From positions 1-11,482 of the forward strand of contig JAEMRG010000042.1 in NCBI GenBank assembly GCA_016463455.1: a DNA stretch of 11,482 nucleotides, written 5' to 3'. Source of the DNA: Rhodoferax sp. (GTDB lineage: Bacteria; Pseudomonadota; Gammaproteobacteria; Burkholderiales; Burkholderiaceae_C). Shown here piece after piece: positions 1-6,373 of the stretch (the stretch's first letter is position 1; each line of letters opens with the position of its first letter). Both the position numbers and the translations under genes were made by a program. The notes below the pieces were generated by a model, which was not told the DNA's origin, did not search any database, and saw only the letters and a program-made list of their open reading frames with translations.

Positions 1-1
1 G

Positions 2-241
2 TTGCTGCGCGAGTTCCCTGCCAAACGAGAAATGAGCGAGCAGGGCGAATTGGTACGGGGCCTAGCGGTGCGTTTTGCTCTGGAATGCCCCCCCGATACC
101 CCCCCGCAGGGCCTGCCGGCCGAAGGCGCCTGCGCCGAGCTGCAATTGGGCGATGCGGCCCGCTTTTTCCCTAGCGATGCCGCACTGGCCCGCTGGCGCG
201 CCCATGCCGACCAGGGGCGTGCGGTCGTGGCCTACGAATAA
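2..241 (+). CDS. 3' end of an unrecognised gene (partial)
   Basis: This is an open frame running in from the left edge to a TAA stop at 239-241. About 79 C-terminal residues are visible. The true start lies outside the window, so the internal ATG at 32 should not be taken as the start. The tail is Ala/Arg-rich, contains the stretch LGDAARFFPSDAALARW and ends VVAYE. It shows no membrane segment, metal-binding cluster or other motif I can assign, and I do not recognise the family. It has a protein-like composition and converges on tolA, whose stop lies 28 bp away. Two runs of seven C (88-94 and 99-105) lie inside it and are possible sites of sequencing error or slippage, so the reading frame upstream of them is a little less certain. 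Confidence 0.6.
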   Translation: MLREFPAKREMSEQGELVRGLAVRFALECPPDTPPQGLPAEGACAELQLGDAARFFPSDAALARWRAHADQGRAVVAYE

Positions 242-269
242 GGACAGCGCGCCCTAGCTTGCGGTGGCA

Positions 270-1277
270 TCAGTCGCGCGGGCGCAGGCTGATGGTCATA
301 GGCGAGGGCACACGCCCGTTCTCGTCAAAGGGTAGTTTTTCGGTTTTCAAAATCGCGCTAAGCGCCGCATCGTCCCAGTAGGCGTCGCCGCTGCGCTTGC
401 GGATTTTGGCGCTCATGATTTTCCCGCTGGCATCGGTATAGACATCGTATTCCGCTGTCAGGCTGGCACTCAATTCCTTGATGGATGCAATATTCGGCCG
501 AATCGCAGCCACCACCTTGGCACCGTAATTGGCGCTGGGGCCGGTGGATTGGGCGGCCGTTCCGCTTGAACTGGCGCTTCCACTGCCGGCGGCGACGCCG
601 GCGAGTTTGAGGGCACGCTCACGCGCGTCCTTGCGCAAATTCTCGCTTTGCGCCAGCTCTTCGCGCAGAAGATCGGCTTCCTGCTGCTTGGCGATCTCCT
701 GGTCTTTCAGGCGTTTCTTTTCGGCGGCTTGGGCCGCTTCAATTTCTTTGAGGCGCTTGGCATCTTGTGCCTTGGCGGCGTCAAGCTCCTTACGCCGCTT
801 GGACTCCTCGGCTTTTTGCTTTTCGGCTTTCAGCGCTTCATCTTTGCGCTGCTCCAGTTCGCGCTTTTCAGTTTGGCGGCGCTCTTCTTGTTTCTTTTTT
901 TCTTGCACCAATTTTTCGCGTTCATCTTGCTTTTTTTGCTGCGCTTTGCGCTCGGCGGTGGCAATGTCTGCGTCCAGCTTGGGGCTGGGGGGTGGCGCGG
1001 TGCGTACGGGTTCGGGTGCCGGAGCAGGCGGCGCGATGATGCTTTCCACTTCCGGCGCCGGCGGTTCAGGCGCGGGTGCGGGCGGAGCGGCTTCCATCGG
1101 CAAGGGTGCCCACAGTTCGGCACTGAAGGTAGCCATTGGCGTTTCCCCCTTCCAGTGCACAGCATACGTCAGGGCTAGCACCAGCAAGCCATGCGCAATC
1201 AGCGCGAGCACCAAAGCCCGGCCCGAACCCGGGGCAGGTGGTGGTAAAAAATCGCTGCGTGCCTGGGCCGGGGCCAT
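270..1277 (-). CDS. tolA: TolA, periplasm-spanning protein of the Tol-Pal system
   Basis: TolA links the inner-membrane TolQ-TolR motor to TolB/Pal at the outer membrane, supporting envelope constriction and integrity. The 335-residue protein has the full TolA layout. There is a short N-terminal tail, one membrane anchor (about 21-41, with His29), and a Pro/Ala-rich linker (52-100) in which PPAPAPEP occurs twice (65-72 and 83-90) with different codons. A Lys/Glu/Ala-rich coiled coil follows (about 101-226), then a Ser/Gly hinge and a TonB-like C-terminal domain (about 241-335) with the signature SGDAYWDDAALSAI. E. coli TolA is longer (421 aa), mainly in the helical part. The Ser of the E. coli S-x3-H anchor motif is Ala25 here. 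The gene follows tolR by 5 bp, so it is translated from the same message. No tolB or pal follows. TonB is the alternative, but the long coiled coil and the tolQR neighbours favour TolA. Confidence 0.9.
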   Translation of the reverse strand: MAPAQARSDFLPPPAPGSGRALVLALIAHGLLVLALTYAVHWKGETPMATFSAELWAPLPMEAAPPAPAPEPPAPEVESIIAPPAPAPEPVRTAPPPSPKLDADIATAERKAQQKKQDEREKLVQEKKKQEERRQTEKRELEQRKDEALKAEKQKAEESKRRKELDAAKAQDAKRLKEIEAAQAAEKKRLKDQEIAKQQEADLLREELAQSENLRKDARERALKLAGVAAGSGSASSSGTAAQSTGPSANYGAKVVAAIRPNIASIKELSASLTAEYDVYTDASGKIMSAKIRKRSGDAYWDDAALSAILKTEKLPFDENGRVPSPMTISLRPRD

Positions 1278-1282
1278 GCTTT

Positions 1283-1708
1283 TCAGGGTGCCAGTTGCAC
1301 CGACAAGCCGATGCGCGCAATGCCTGCACGCTGCAAGGTATCCATGACCTTGACCACCCGTTCATACTGCACGCTTTTGTCCGCGCTGATCACCACCGCG
1401 CTCGTATTGGGCGGATGGGCTGCTTGGGCTTTGCGCACCGAGCCGGCCAGGTTCTCTAGGGTGACGGCACTGGCAGCACCCTGGCCTTTAATTTCCAGGG
1501 TGTTGTCTTTACCCACGATGATCTGAATAAAGACATCAGGCTGCTTGGCGGCACTGCCGACGCTGGGAAGGTCCACCACGCTGGGTGAAATCAGGGGCGC
1601 AGTGACCATAAAGATGATCAATAGCACCAGCATCACATCGATAAAGGGAACCATATTGGGCTCGCTTATGGTGCGTCTGCCGCGACCCCGGGAACTGACT
1701 GCGGGCAT
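1283..1708 (-). CDS. tolR: TolR, ExbD-family subunit of the Tol motor
   Basis: TolR is a single-span inner-membrane protein that, with TolQ, converts the proton gradient into movement of TolA. The 141-residue protein matches the usual length. A basic cytoplasmic tail (RGRGRR) precedes the family signature EPNMVPFIDVMLVLLIIFM (about 16-34). Its Asp24 corresponds to the essential proton-carrying aspartate of TolR/ExbD. The periplasmic domain (about 45-141) ends with the typical VVISADKSVQYERVVKVMD stretch. The ATG is supported by a good Shine-Dalgarno sequence, AGGAG, six bases upstream. The gene sits 40 bp after tolQ and 5 bp before tolA. ExbD is the alternative name, but the coiled-coil TolA downstream settles it. 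Confidence 0.93.
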   Translation of the reverse strand: MPAVSSRGRGRRTISEPNMVPFIDVMLVLLIIFMVTAPLISPSVVDLPSVGSAAKQPDVFIQIIVGKDNTLEIKGQGAASAVTLENLAGSVRKAQAAHPPNTSAVVISADKSVQYERVVKVMDTLQRAGIARIGLSVQLAP

Positions 1709-1714
1709 GGGCTA

Positions 1715-1719
1715 CTCCT
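1715..1719 (-). promoter_or_regulatory. Shine-Dalgarno sequence of tolR
   Basis: Read on the minus strand this is AGGAG, followed by six bases and the tolR ATG. It is one of the clearest ribosome binding sites in the window and fixes the tolR start. It lies in the 40-bp gap after the tolQ stop, which suggests tolR has its own strong initiation rather than relying only on coupling to tolQ. Confidence 0.75.
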
Positions 1720-1748
1720 GTCCTGCGTGCAAAGGCAGCATCATGGGT

Positions 1749-2447
1749 TTAACGCGGCGCGCTGGTAGTGGCCTGTGCGCTGACATTGCGCTGCAGGATG
1801 TTGGAAAACTCTTCGATAAAAGTTTCTTGGCTGATGGCAATGCGCTCCAGGTCGCGCGCAAAACGGTTGTAGGCAATGACCGCCGGAATCGCGGCAAACA
1901 GACCAATGGCGGTGGCCACCAGCGCCTCGGCAATTCCCGGCGCCACGCTGGCCAGCGTGACTTGCTGCAAAGCCGCTAGGCCAGTAAAGGCGTGCATGAT
2001 GCCCCAGACCGTGCCGAACAGGCCCACATAAGGCGATACCGAACCCACCGAGGCCAGGAAAGACAAATTGCTTTCCACTTCATCCATTTCGCGCTGGAAA
2101 CTGGCGCGCATGGCACGGCGGGCGCCGTCCATCAAAGTGGGGACGTCATTGACACGGCGTTCGCGCAATTTTTGAAATTCCCGCATACCGCTGGCAAAGA
2201 TGCGTTCCATCGGGCCGGAATTGACACCTTTGCTCGCCGCCGTGGTGTAGAGCTCGTTGAGGCTGGAGCCGGACCAAAATTCGCGCTCAAACACTTCGTT
2301 GAGTGATTTGACGCGCTGCAGTGCAAATATTTTGCGGAAGATGGCCGACCAACTGGCAATGGAGACCAGCATCAATAAGAGCATCACCAACTGCACCACC
2401 AAGCTGGCGTGCAACACGAGTTGAAAAATATCGAGGTCCTGATTCAT
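1749..2447 (-). CDS. tolQ: TolQ, ExbB/MotA-family proton channel subunit
   Basis: TolQ is the three-span inner-membrane subunit that, with TolR, forms the proton-driven motor acting on TolA. The start at 2447 gives 232 residues (MNQDLDIFQLV...), close to the usual size. The open frame extends 58 codons further upstream, but that part overlaps the neighbouring gene and looks nothing like TolQ. Predicted membrane segments are at about 10-33, 130-158 and 170-193. The second carries SVSPYVGLFGTVWGIMHAF and the third ALVATAIGLFAAIPAVIAYN, both strongly conserved in TolQ and holding the Thr residues of the proton path. A cytoplasmic loop of about 95 residues lies between spans 1 and 2. The gene lies 43 bp downstream of the aminotransferase, with no clear promoter in that gap. 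The acyl-CoA thioesterase gene ybgC, often found before tolQ, is not here. Confidence 0.93.
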   Translation of the reverse strand: MNQDLDIFQLVLHASLVVQLVMLLLMLVSIASWSAIFRKIFALQRVKSLNEVFEREFWSGSSLNELYTTAASKGVNSGPMERIFASGMREFQKLRERRVNDVPTLMDGARRAMRASFQREMDEVESNLSFLASVGSVSPYVGLFGTVWGIMHAFTGLAALQQVTLASVAPGIAEALVATAIGLFAAIPAVIAYNRFARDLERIAISQETFIEEFSNILQRNVSAQATTSAPR

Positions 2448-2490
2448 AGAGAGGCCTTGTAGGTGAAAAACGCCTGCTGCGAAGCGCGTA

Positions 2491-3678
2491 TTATCCGGCC
2501 AGCAAGGCCCGCAGCCGCTCCATAGCGGTATGCAATTGTTCCATGGAACTGGCGGTGGAAAAACGCACAAATTGCGCGCCGTGGGCAGGGCCGAAATCGC
2601 GCCCCGGCGTGATGGCGACATGGGCGCGCTCCATCACAGCAAAAGAAAAATCCCAGCTGTCTTTGATCCCTAAGTGCGCACAGGCATCGGTGCAATCGGC
2701 CCATGCGTAAAAAGCGCCATCAGGCATCACAGGCACGCTCAGCCCCAGCGCATTGAGCGCCGGTACAAAATAATCGCGCCGCTGTGCAAAGGCCTGACGG
2801 CGGCTTTCGTACAGCGCGATGCTCTCCGCTTCAAAGCAGGCCAGCGCAGCGTGCTGGGCAATCGCACTGGGGCAGATAAACAGGTTTTGCGCCAGCCGCT
2901 CTATCACCGGCACCAGCACCGGAGGCAGCACCATCCAGCCCAGGCGCCAGCCGGTCATATTGAAGTATTTGCTAAAACTGTTGATGCTGATGACCGATTC
3001 GTCCAAAGCCAGCGCGCTGACCCCAAAATATGCGTCATAGCTCAGCGGCAGGTAAATTTCATCGACCAGGGTGATGCCGCCGCGCGATTGCACCAGTTGG
3101 TGGATGCGCGCCATCTCAGCCGGGTCGATAGAGCTGCCCGTGGGATTGGAGGGCGAGGCCAGCAAGACGCCGCGTGTTTTCGGGCCCCAGGCTTCTTGTA
3201 CTTGATCGGCGCTGAGTTGAAAACGCTGCGCAGCAGTGGTCGGCAACAAGATGGCGCGCGCATCGGCTGCGCTGACGAAATGCCGGTTACAGGGATAGCT
3301 GGGGTCGGGCATCAGCACTTCGTCCCCGGCATCAAGCAGCGCTAGGCAGGCCATTTGGAGTGCGGCTGAAGCACCGGCGGTTACCACGATGCGGCTTGCT
3401 GCAATATCCAGCCCGAAGCGCTGACGGTACCAGTGGCTGATACGCTCACGCAGCGCGGGCAAGCCGGTGGCTTGGGTGTACTGGCTAAGCCCGGCGCTGA
3501 TCGCGCGCTGTGCAGCTTCTTGCACCAAAGGTGGCGCGGTGAAATCGGGCTCGCCGATGTTGAGAAACACCATGGGCCGCGCGCTGCCTTGCACCTGCTG
3601 CGCCAGCGCGGAGGCGGCCTTGGCCACTTCCATCACATAAAAAGGTTCAATGGCTTGGGCGCGCCGGGAAATTTGCAT
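2491..3678 (-). CDS. PLP-dependent aminotransferase, class I/II
   Basis: This is a fold-type I pyridoxal-phosphate enzyme of the AspC-like group, expected to transfer amino groups between an amino acid and a 2-oxo acid in the cytoplasm. The substrate cannot be read from the sequence. With the start at 3678 it has 395 residues, the normal family length. An upstream extension of 65 codons runs inside nusB and is rejected. Visible key residues are the GEPDF motif (42-46), NPTG (178-181, Asn contacting PLP), DEIY (206-209), the Schiff-base Lys237 in SFSKYFNMTGWRLGW, and Arg372 near the C-terminus, which binds the substrate carboxylate. The start lies 13 bp after the nusB stop with no good Shine-Dalgarno sequence, so translation is probably coupled to nusB. 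The placement between nusB and tolQ gives no pathway clue. Confidence 0.88.
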   Translation of the reverse strand: MQISRRAQAIEPFYVMEVAKAASALAQQVQGSARPMVFLNIGEPDFTAPPLVQEAAQRAISAGLSQYTQATGLPALRERISHWYRQRFGLDIAASRIVVTAGASAALQMACLALLDAGDEVLMPDPSYPCNRHFVSAADARAILLPTTAAQRFQLSADQVQEAWGPKTRGVLLASPSNPTGSSIDPAEMARIHQLVQSRGGITLVDEIYLPLSYDAYFGVSALALDESVISINSFSKYFNMTGWRLGWMVLPPVLVPVIERLAQNLFICPSAIAQHAALACFEAESIALYESRRQAFAQRRDYFVPALNALGLSVPVMPDGAFYAWADCTDACAHLGIKDSWDFSFAVMERAHVAITPGRDFGPAHGAQFVRFSTASSMEQLHTAMERLRALLAG

Positions 3679-3691
3679 GGACGGGGTGGGC

Positions 3692-4216
3692 TCAGGCAGG
3701 GTGGCGTGCTGCCCGGTCTGCCTGCACTTCGAGGGCGCGCAATTCGGGCGCCAGGCCATTGAGCACCGCATTGACGTATTTGTGGCCGTCCGTGCCGCCA
3801 AATTCCTTGGCCAGCTCCACGCATTCATTGAGCACCACGCGCCAGGGTACATCCGGGCAGTGCTGCATTTCATAGACGCCGATCCAGAGCACCACCCGCT
3901 CGATCGGCGAGATCTCGCTGAGCGGCCTATCTAAGCGGGTGCTGATCAGTGCGTCTGCCTGGGCTGCTTGCGCTATGCAACCATGCAGCAAGGCGTCGAA
4001 ATGCAGCGCATCGGCTTTGGAAAAGCCGGACAGGTCGCGGGTGAACACATCGATATCAGCGGGCTGGTTCTTACCCACCAGGCTTTGGTACAGGCCTTGC
4101 ACCGCAAACTCGCGGGCCCGGCTGCGCTTGTTTTTGGTGGCGGTTTTACGCACGCCAGTGCTGCTCAGCTTGGCTTGCGCATCCTGTGCTGGCCCCGGAG
4201 AGTGGATGTCGGCCAT
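3692..4216 (-). CDS. nusB: NusB, transcription antitermination factor
   Basis: NusB binds boxA RNA together with NusE (ribosomal protein S10) and promotes antitermination and correct folding of rRNA transcripts. The 174-residue protein has the all-helical NusB core from about residue 30. Its helix 1 reads RSRAREFAVQGLYQ, and the family signatures ISPIERVVLWIGVYE and the GGTDGHKYVN stretch are visible further on. E. coli NusB has 139 residues. The difference is a charged, probably disordered N-terminal extension of about 28 residues and a short C-terminal tail. ATG at 4216 is chosen because its A is also the last base of the ribH TGA stop (TGATG), a classic coupled joint; a TTG one codon earlier is less likely. 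The ribH-nusB pairing is widely conserved in bacteria. Confidence 0.93.
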   Translation of the reverse strand: MADIHSPGPAQDAQAKLSSTGVRKTATKNKRSRAREFAVQGLYQSLVGKNQPADIDVFTRDLSGFSKADALHFDALLHGCIAQAAQADALISTRLDRPLSEISPIERVVLWIGVYEMQHCPDVPWRVVLNECVELAKEFGGTDGHKYVNAVLNGLAPELRALEVQADRAARHPA

Positions 4217-4689
4217 CAAATTTTTTCCAATAAATTGGCCATTTCAATGGCTACGCGCGCCGCGTCGCTGCCTTTGACCGATTGGCGCGCAATGGCTTGG
4301 CTTTGGTTTTCGGTAGTGAGTATGGCGTTGGCAATCGGAATTTGAAAATCCAGTGCAATGCGCGTCACCCCGGCGCTTGATTCATTGGCCACCAACTCAA
4401 AGTGGTAGGTCTCACCGCGGATGATGCAGCCGATGGCGATCAAGGCATCAAACCTAGACGTCTCTGCAAGGGCTTGTAAGGCGACCGGTACCTCCAGGGC
4501 GCCAGGGACGCTGACCTGGTGGATGTCGCGCTCGGCCACGCCCAGCGCCAGCAACTCCTGCCTGCAGGCGCTGCTCAGTGCATTCGTCACTTCATGGTTA
4601 AAGCGCGCTTGCACGATGCCGATGCGCAGGCCTTTGCCTTGCAACCGTTGGTCTTGGTTGTCGATATTGCCTTTGTCAGCACCAAACAT
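4216..4689 (-). CDS. ribH: RibH, 6,7-dimethyl-8-ribityllumazine synthase
   Basis: RibH condenses 5-amino-6-ribitylaminouracil with 3,4-dihydroxy-2-butanone 4-phosphate to give 6,7-dimethyl-8-ribityllumazine, the penultimate riboflavin step. The 157-residue length matches the family. Visible active-site elements are Phe30 in VQARFN (stacks on the pyrimidine), the VPGALEVP motif (61-68), [12 protein letters not shown] with catalytic His96, [12 protein letters not shown] (124-135) and the KGSDAA stretch (139-144). The start is an ATG with a GGAAAG purine stretch about seven bases upstream. The gene begins 24 bp after the ribBA stop, and its own stop overlaps the nusB start. Its substrate from the DHBP branch is made by the upstream gene product, so the operon pairs two consecutive steps of that branch. 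Confidence 0.95.
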   Translation of the reverse strand: MFGADKGNIDNQDQRLQGKGLRIGIVQARFNHEVTNALSSACRQELLALGVAERDIHQVSVPGALEVPVALQALAETSRFDALIAIGCIIRGETYHFELVANESSAGVTRIALDFQIPIANAILTTENQSQAIARQSVKGSDAARVAIEMANLLEKI

Positions 4690-4713
4690 GGGTTTCTTTC
4701 CGGTTCAAAAAAA

Positions 4714-5844
4714 TCAGGGGGCGGGGGCGTTCAAGTAGCCCACGGTTTCCAGGCCATAGCCGGCCATACTGGGCATGCGACGCGGGCTGCCCATGAGGCG
4801 CATTTTTTGCACGCCGCACAAGCGCAGTATCTGGGCGCCGATGCCGTAGGTCCGCAAGTCCATGCGGCCCCGCTCGGGCGCTTGGGCGGGGCGCGCGGTG
4901 CCTTCAAACTGGGCTAGCAACTGCTCGCCGGTTTCTCCGCAATTGAGCAGCACCAGCACCCCCTTACCCTCACGCGCCAAAAACGCCAGACTGGCGTCCA
5001 GACTCCAAGAATGTAAGGTGCGCCCGGCTTCCAGGGCATCGAGTGCCGACAGGGGCTCATGCACACGCACCGCCACCGCCTCGGAGGCATCCCATTGGCC
5101 TTGCACCAGCGCCAAATGCACGCCTTGGCCGGTGGAGTCTTGAAAGGCATGCGCCTCAAAACTGCCAAAGGCGGTCTGCAATGGCCGGCTGGCCTTGCGC
5201 TGGACTAGCGACTCGACGCGGCTGCGGTGGGCGATCAGGTCGGCAATGGTGCCGATTTTTAGGCCATGCTCGGCGGCAAACAACTGCAAGTCCGGCAGGC
5301 GCGCCATGGTGCCGTCGTCCTTCATGATTTCGCAAATTACCGATGCCGGTGTGCAGCCGGCCATGGCGGCCAAATCGCAACCGGCTTCGGTATGGCCGGC
5401 GCGCATCAGCACGCCGCCATCGACTGCTTGCAGCGGAAAAATATGGCCTGGCTGCACCAGGTCTTGCGGCATGGCATTTTTGGCCACCGCAGCGCGTACC
5501 GTGCAGGCGCGGTCGGCGGCGGATATGCCGGTGCTCACGCCTTCTGCGGCTTCAATCGACACGGTAAACGCAGTGGAGTGTTTGGTGCCGTTGCGCACCG
5601 CCATGGGGGGTAGTTGCAGGCGCTCGCAATGGGCGCGTGTCAGGGTCAGGCAAATGAGGCCGCGCCCGAAGCGCGCCATGAAGTTAATCGCCTCGGCGCT
5701 CACATGGTCTGCCGCGAGCACCAAATCGCCTTCGTTTTCACGGTCTTCTTCATCGATCAGGATGACCATTTTGCCCAAGCGCATATCGGCCACAATATCT
5801 TGCACCGGTGAAATAGAAACGGGGGAGAGGTGGGAGGCGGTCAT
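4714..5844 (-). CDS. ribBA: RibBA-type protein: DHBP synthase with a degenerate GTP cyclohydrolase II domain
   Basis: The N-terminal domain (about 13-205) converts ribulose 5-phosphate to 3,4-dihydroxy-2-butanone 4-phosphate. It keeps DEEDRENEGDL (31-41, metal-binding acidic loop), KHSTAFTVSIE (88-98), GVSTGISAADRA (102-113) and RAGHTEAGCDLA (148-159), so it should be active. The C-terminal part (about 220-376) has the outline of GTP cyclohydrolase II, including REGKGVLVLLN and DLRTYGIGAQIL. It lacks the HSECLTGD and RCDCG motifs that carry the three zinc cysteines; only Cys302 and Cys343 remain there. The QEGRGIG active-site loop is also altered. I infer that GTP cyclohydrolase activity is lost. 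The start at 5844 gives 376 residues; a longer open frame of 59 more codons runs through the promoter gap and is rejected. Ends 24 bp before ribH. The gene may be annotated as ribB or ribBA. Confidence 0.92.
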   Translation of the reverse strand: MTASHLSPVSISPVQDIVADMRLGKMVILIDEEDRENEGDLVLAADHVSAEAINFMARFGRGLICLTLTRAHCERLQLPPMAVRNGTKHSTAFTVSIEAAEGVSTGISAADRACTVRAAVAKNAMPQDLVQPGHIFPLQAVDGGVLMRAGHTEAGCDLAAMAGCTPASVICEIMKDDGTMARLPDLQLFAAEHGLKIGTIADLIAHRSRVESLVQRKASRPLQTAFGSFEAHAFQDSTGQGVHLALVQGQWDASEAVAVRVHEPLSALDALEAGRTLHSWSLDASLAFLAREGKGVLVLLNCGETGEQLLAQFEGTARPAQAPERGRMDLRTYGIGAQILRLCGVQKMRLMGSPRRMPSMAGYGLETVGYLNAPAP

Positions 5845-5908
5845 CGAATAGCTTTCGGATTGTCCAGCGTGTGCGGGCCTTGATGCAGGCGCTGCGAGGC
5901 GAGGGCAG

Positions 5909-5939
5909 ATTATCGCCGCAAGCCGCTGCAGCCTGTAAA
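5909..5939 (-). promoter_or_regulatory. Candidate sigma-70 promoter for ribBA and downstream genes
   Basis: On the minus strand, TTTACA (5934-5939) and GATAAT (5909-5914) are separated by 19 bases. Each is one mismatch from the -35 (TTGACA) and -10 (TATAAT) consensus, but the spacer is two bases longer than ideal. The site lies in the 97-bp gap just behind the stop of the S4-domain gene, which is the only sizeable gap in the minus-strand series. It would give a leader of roughly 55-60 bases before the ribBA ATG. That leader is too short for an FMN riboswitch. The call is inferred from sequence alone. Confidence 0.4.
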
Positions 5940-5941
5940 GA

Positions 5942-6346
5942 CTAATCGTCGATGGACGCGCTCCAGCGTGCATCCAGGCCTTTTTGCAGGTCGCGCCGGT
6001 CACGCTTGGTAGGGCGGCCATGGCTCAGGGCATCGGCCGGTTCGGGGTGCAGGCGCCGGTGTTCTTGCATAGCCAGGCGTGCGCTGATGCTGTCTGCGCT
6101 TTCTTCGTACAAGGCCTGTGCCACCGGCGCCGGGCCGCGCACCGCGCTCAGGCCCTTGACGGTGATGGTGCGCGGAATTTTGGCCTGCCACACCGTAAGC
6201 AGGTCGCCCACACGCACTTCGCGCGCAGGTTTGATGTTTTGCTTGGCGATCTGCACATGGCCTTTGTTGACCTCGTCGGTTGCCAGTGAGCGGGTTTTGA
6301 AAAAACGCGCTGCCCACAGCCATTTGTCGATGCGCACACTGTCCAT
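5942..6346 (-). CDS. hslR: S4-domain RNA-binding protein, Hsp15-like (HslR)
   Basis: The protein has 134 residues, nearly the length of E. coli Hsp15 (133). The N-terminal S4 domain (about 3-65) reads RIDKWLWAARFFKTRSLA, followed by the VNKGHVQI turn and VRVGDLL, the RNA-binding fold shared with ribosomal protein S4 and pseudouridine synthases. A basic, Arg-rich tail follows (about 95-125). In E. coli, Hsp15 binds 50S subunits that carry a stalled nascent chain and helps recycle them; that role is transferred by similarity. The ATG has a good Shine-Dalgarno stretch upstream (AGGAAGAG). It follows dusC by 27 bp. No candidate promoter is obvious in that gap, so it is probably expressed with dusC and hemH. 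Confidence 0.85.
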   Translation of the reverse strand: MDSVRIDKWLWAARFFKTRSLATDEVNKGHVQIAKQNIKPAREVRVGDLLTVWQAKIPRTITVKGLSAVRGPAPVAQALYEESADSISARLAMQEHRRLHPEPADALSHGRPTKRDRRDLQKGLDARWSASIDD

Positions 6347-6354
6347 GGACGAGT

Positions 6355-6362
6355 CTCTTCCT
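6355..6362 (-). promoter_or_regulatory. Shine-Dalgarno sequence of hslR
   Basis: The minus strand reads AGGAAGAG, eight bases before the ATG at 6346. This supports the chosen start of the S4-domain gene; no in-frame alternative upstream has a comparable site. Confidence 0.65.
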
Positions 6363-6373
6363 ATTGTTGTTGT

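Noticed and set aside
249..285. Possible terminator hairpin between the left-edge gene and tolA (GCGCCC at 249-254, GGGCGC at 280-285)
   Set aside because: The stem has only six pairs, the loop is about 25 bases, it runs into the tolA 3' end, and no T-tract follows on either strand.
529..1347. Long plus-strand open frame (272 codons) opposite tolA and the end of tolR
   Set aside because: It is a shadow of the Lys/Glu/Ala-rich tolA coding sequence: very Ser/Arg/Cys-rich, no family resemblance, no ribosome binding site. The opposite strand has a complete, recognisable TolA.
2448..2490. Terminator or promoter between the aminotransferase and tolQ
   Set aside because: There is a T5 run on the minus strand, but the preceding bases form only about three pairs. 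No convincing -10/-35 pair is present.
3679..3873. N-terminal extension of the aminotransferase by 65 codons
   Set aside because: It lies within nusB in another frame and does not resemble an aminotransferase N-terminus; the family begins near residue MQISRRAQAIEPF.
5845..5941. FMN riboswitch before ribBA
   Set aside because: The gap is under 100 bases and contains none of the conserved blocks expected of the element.
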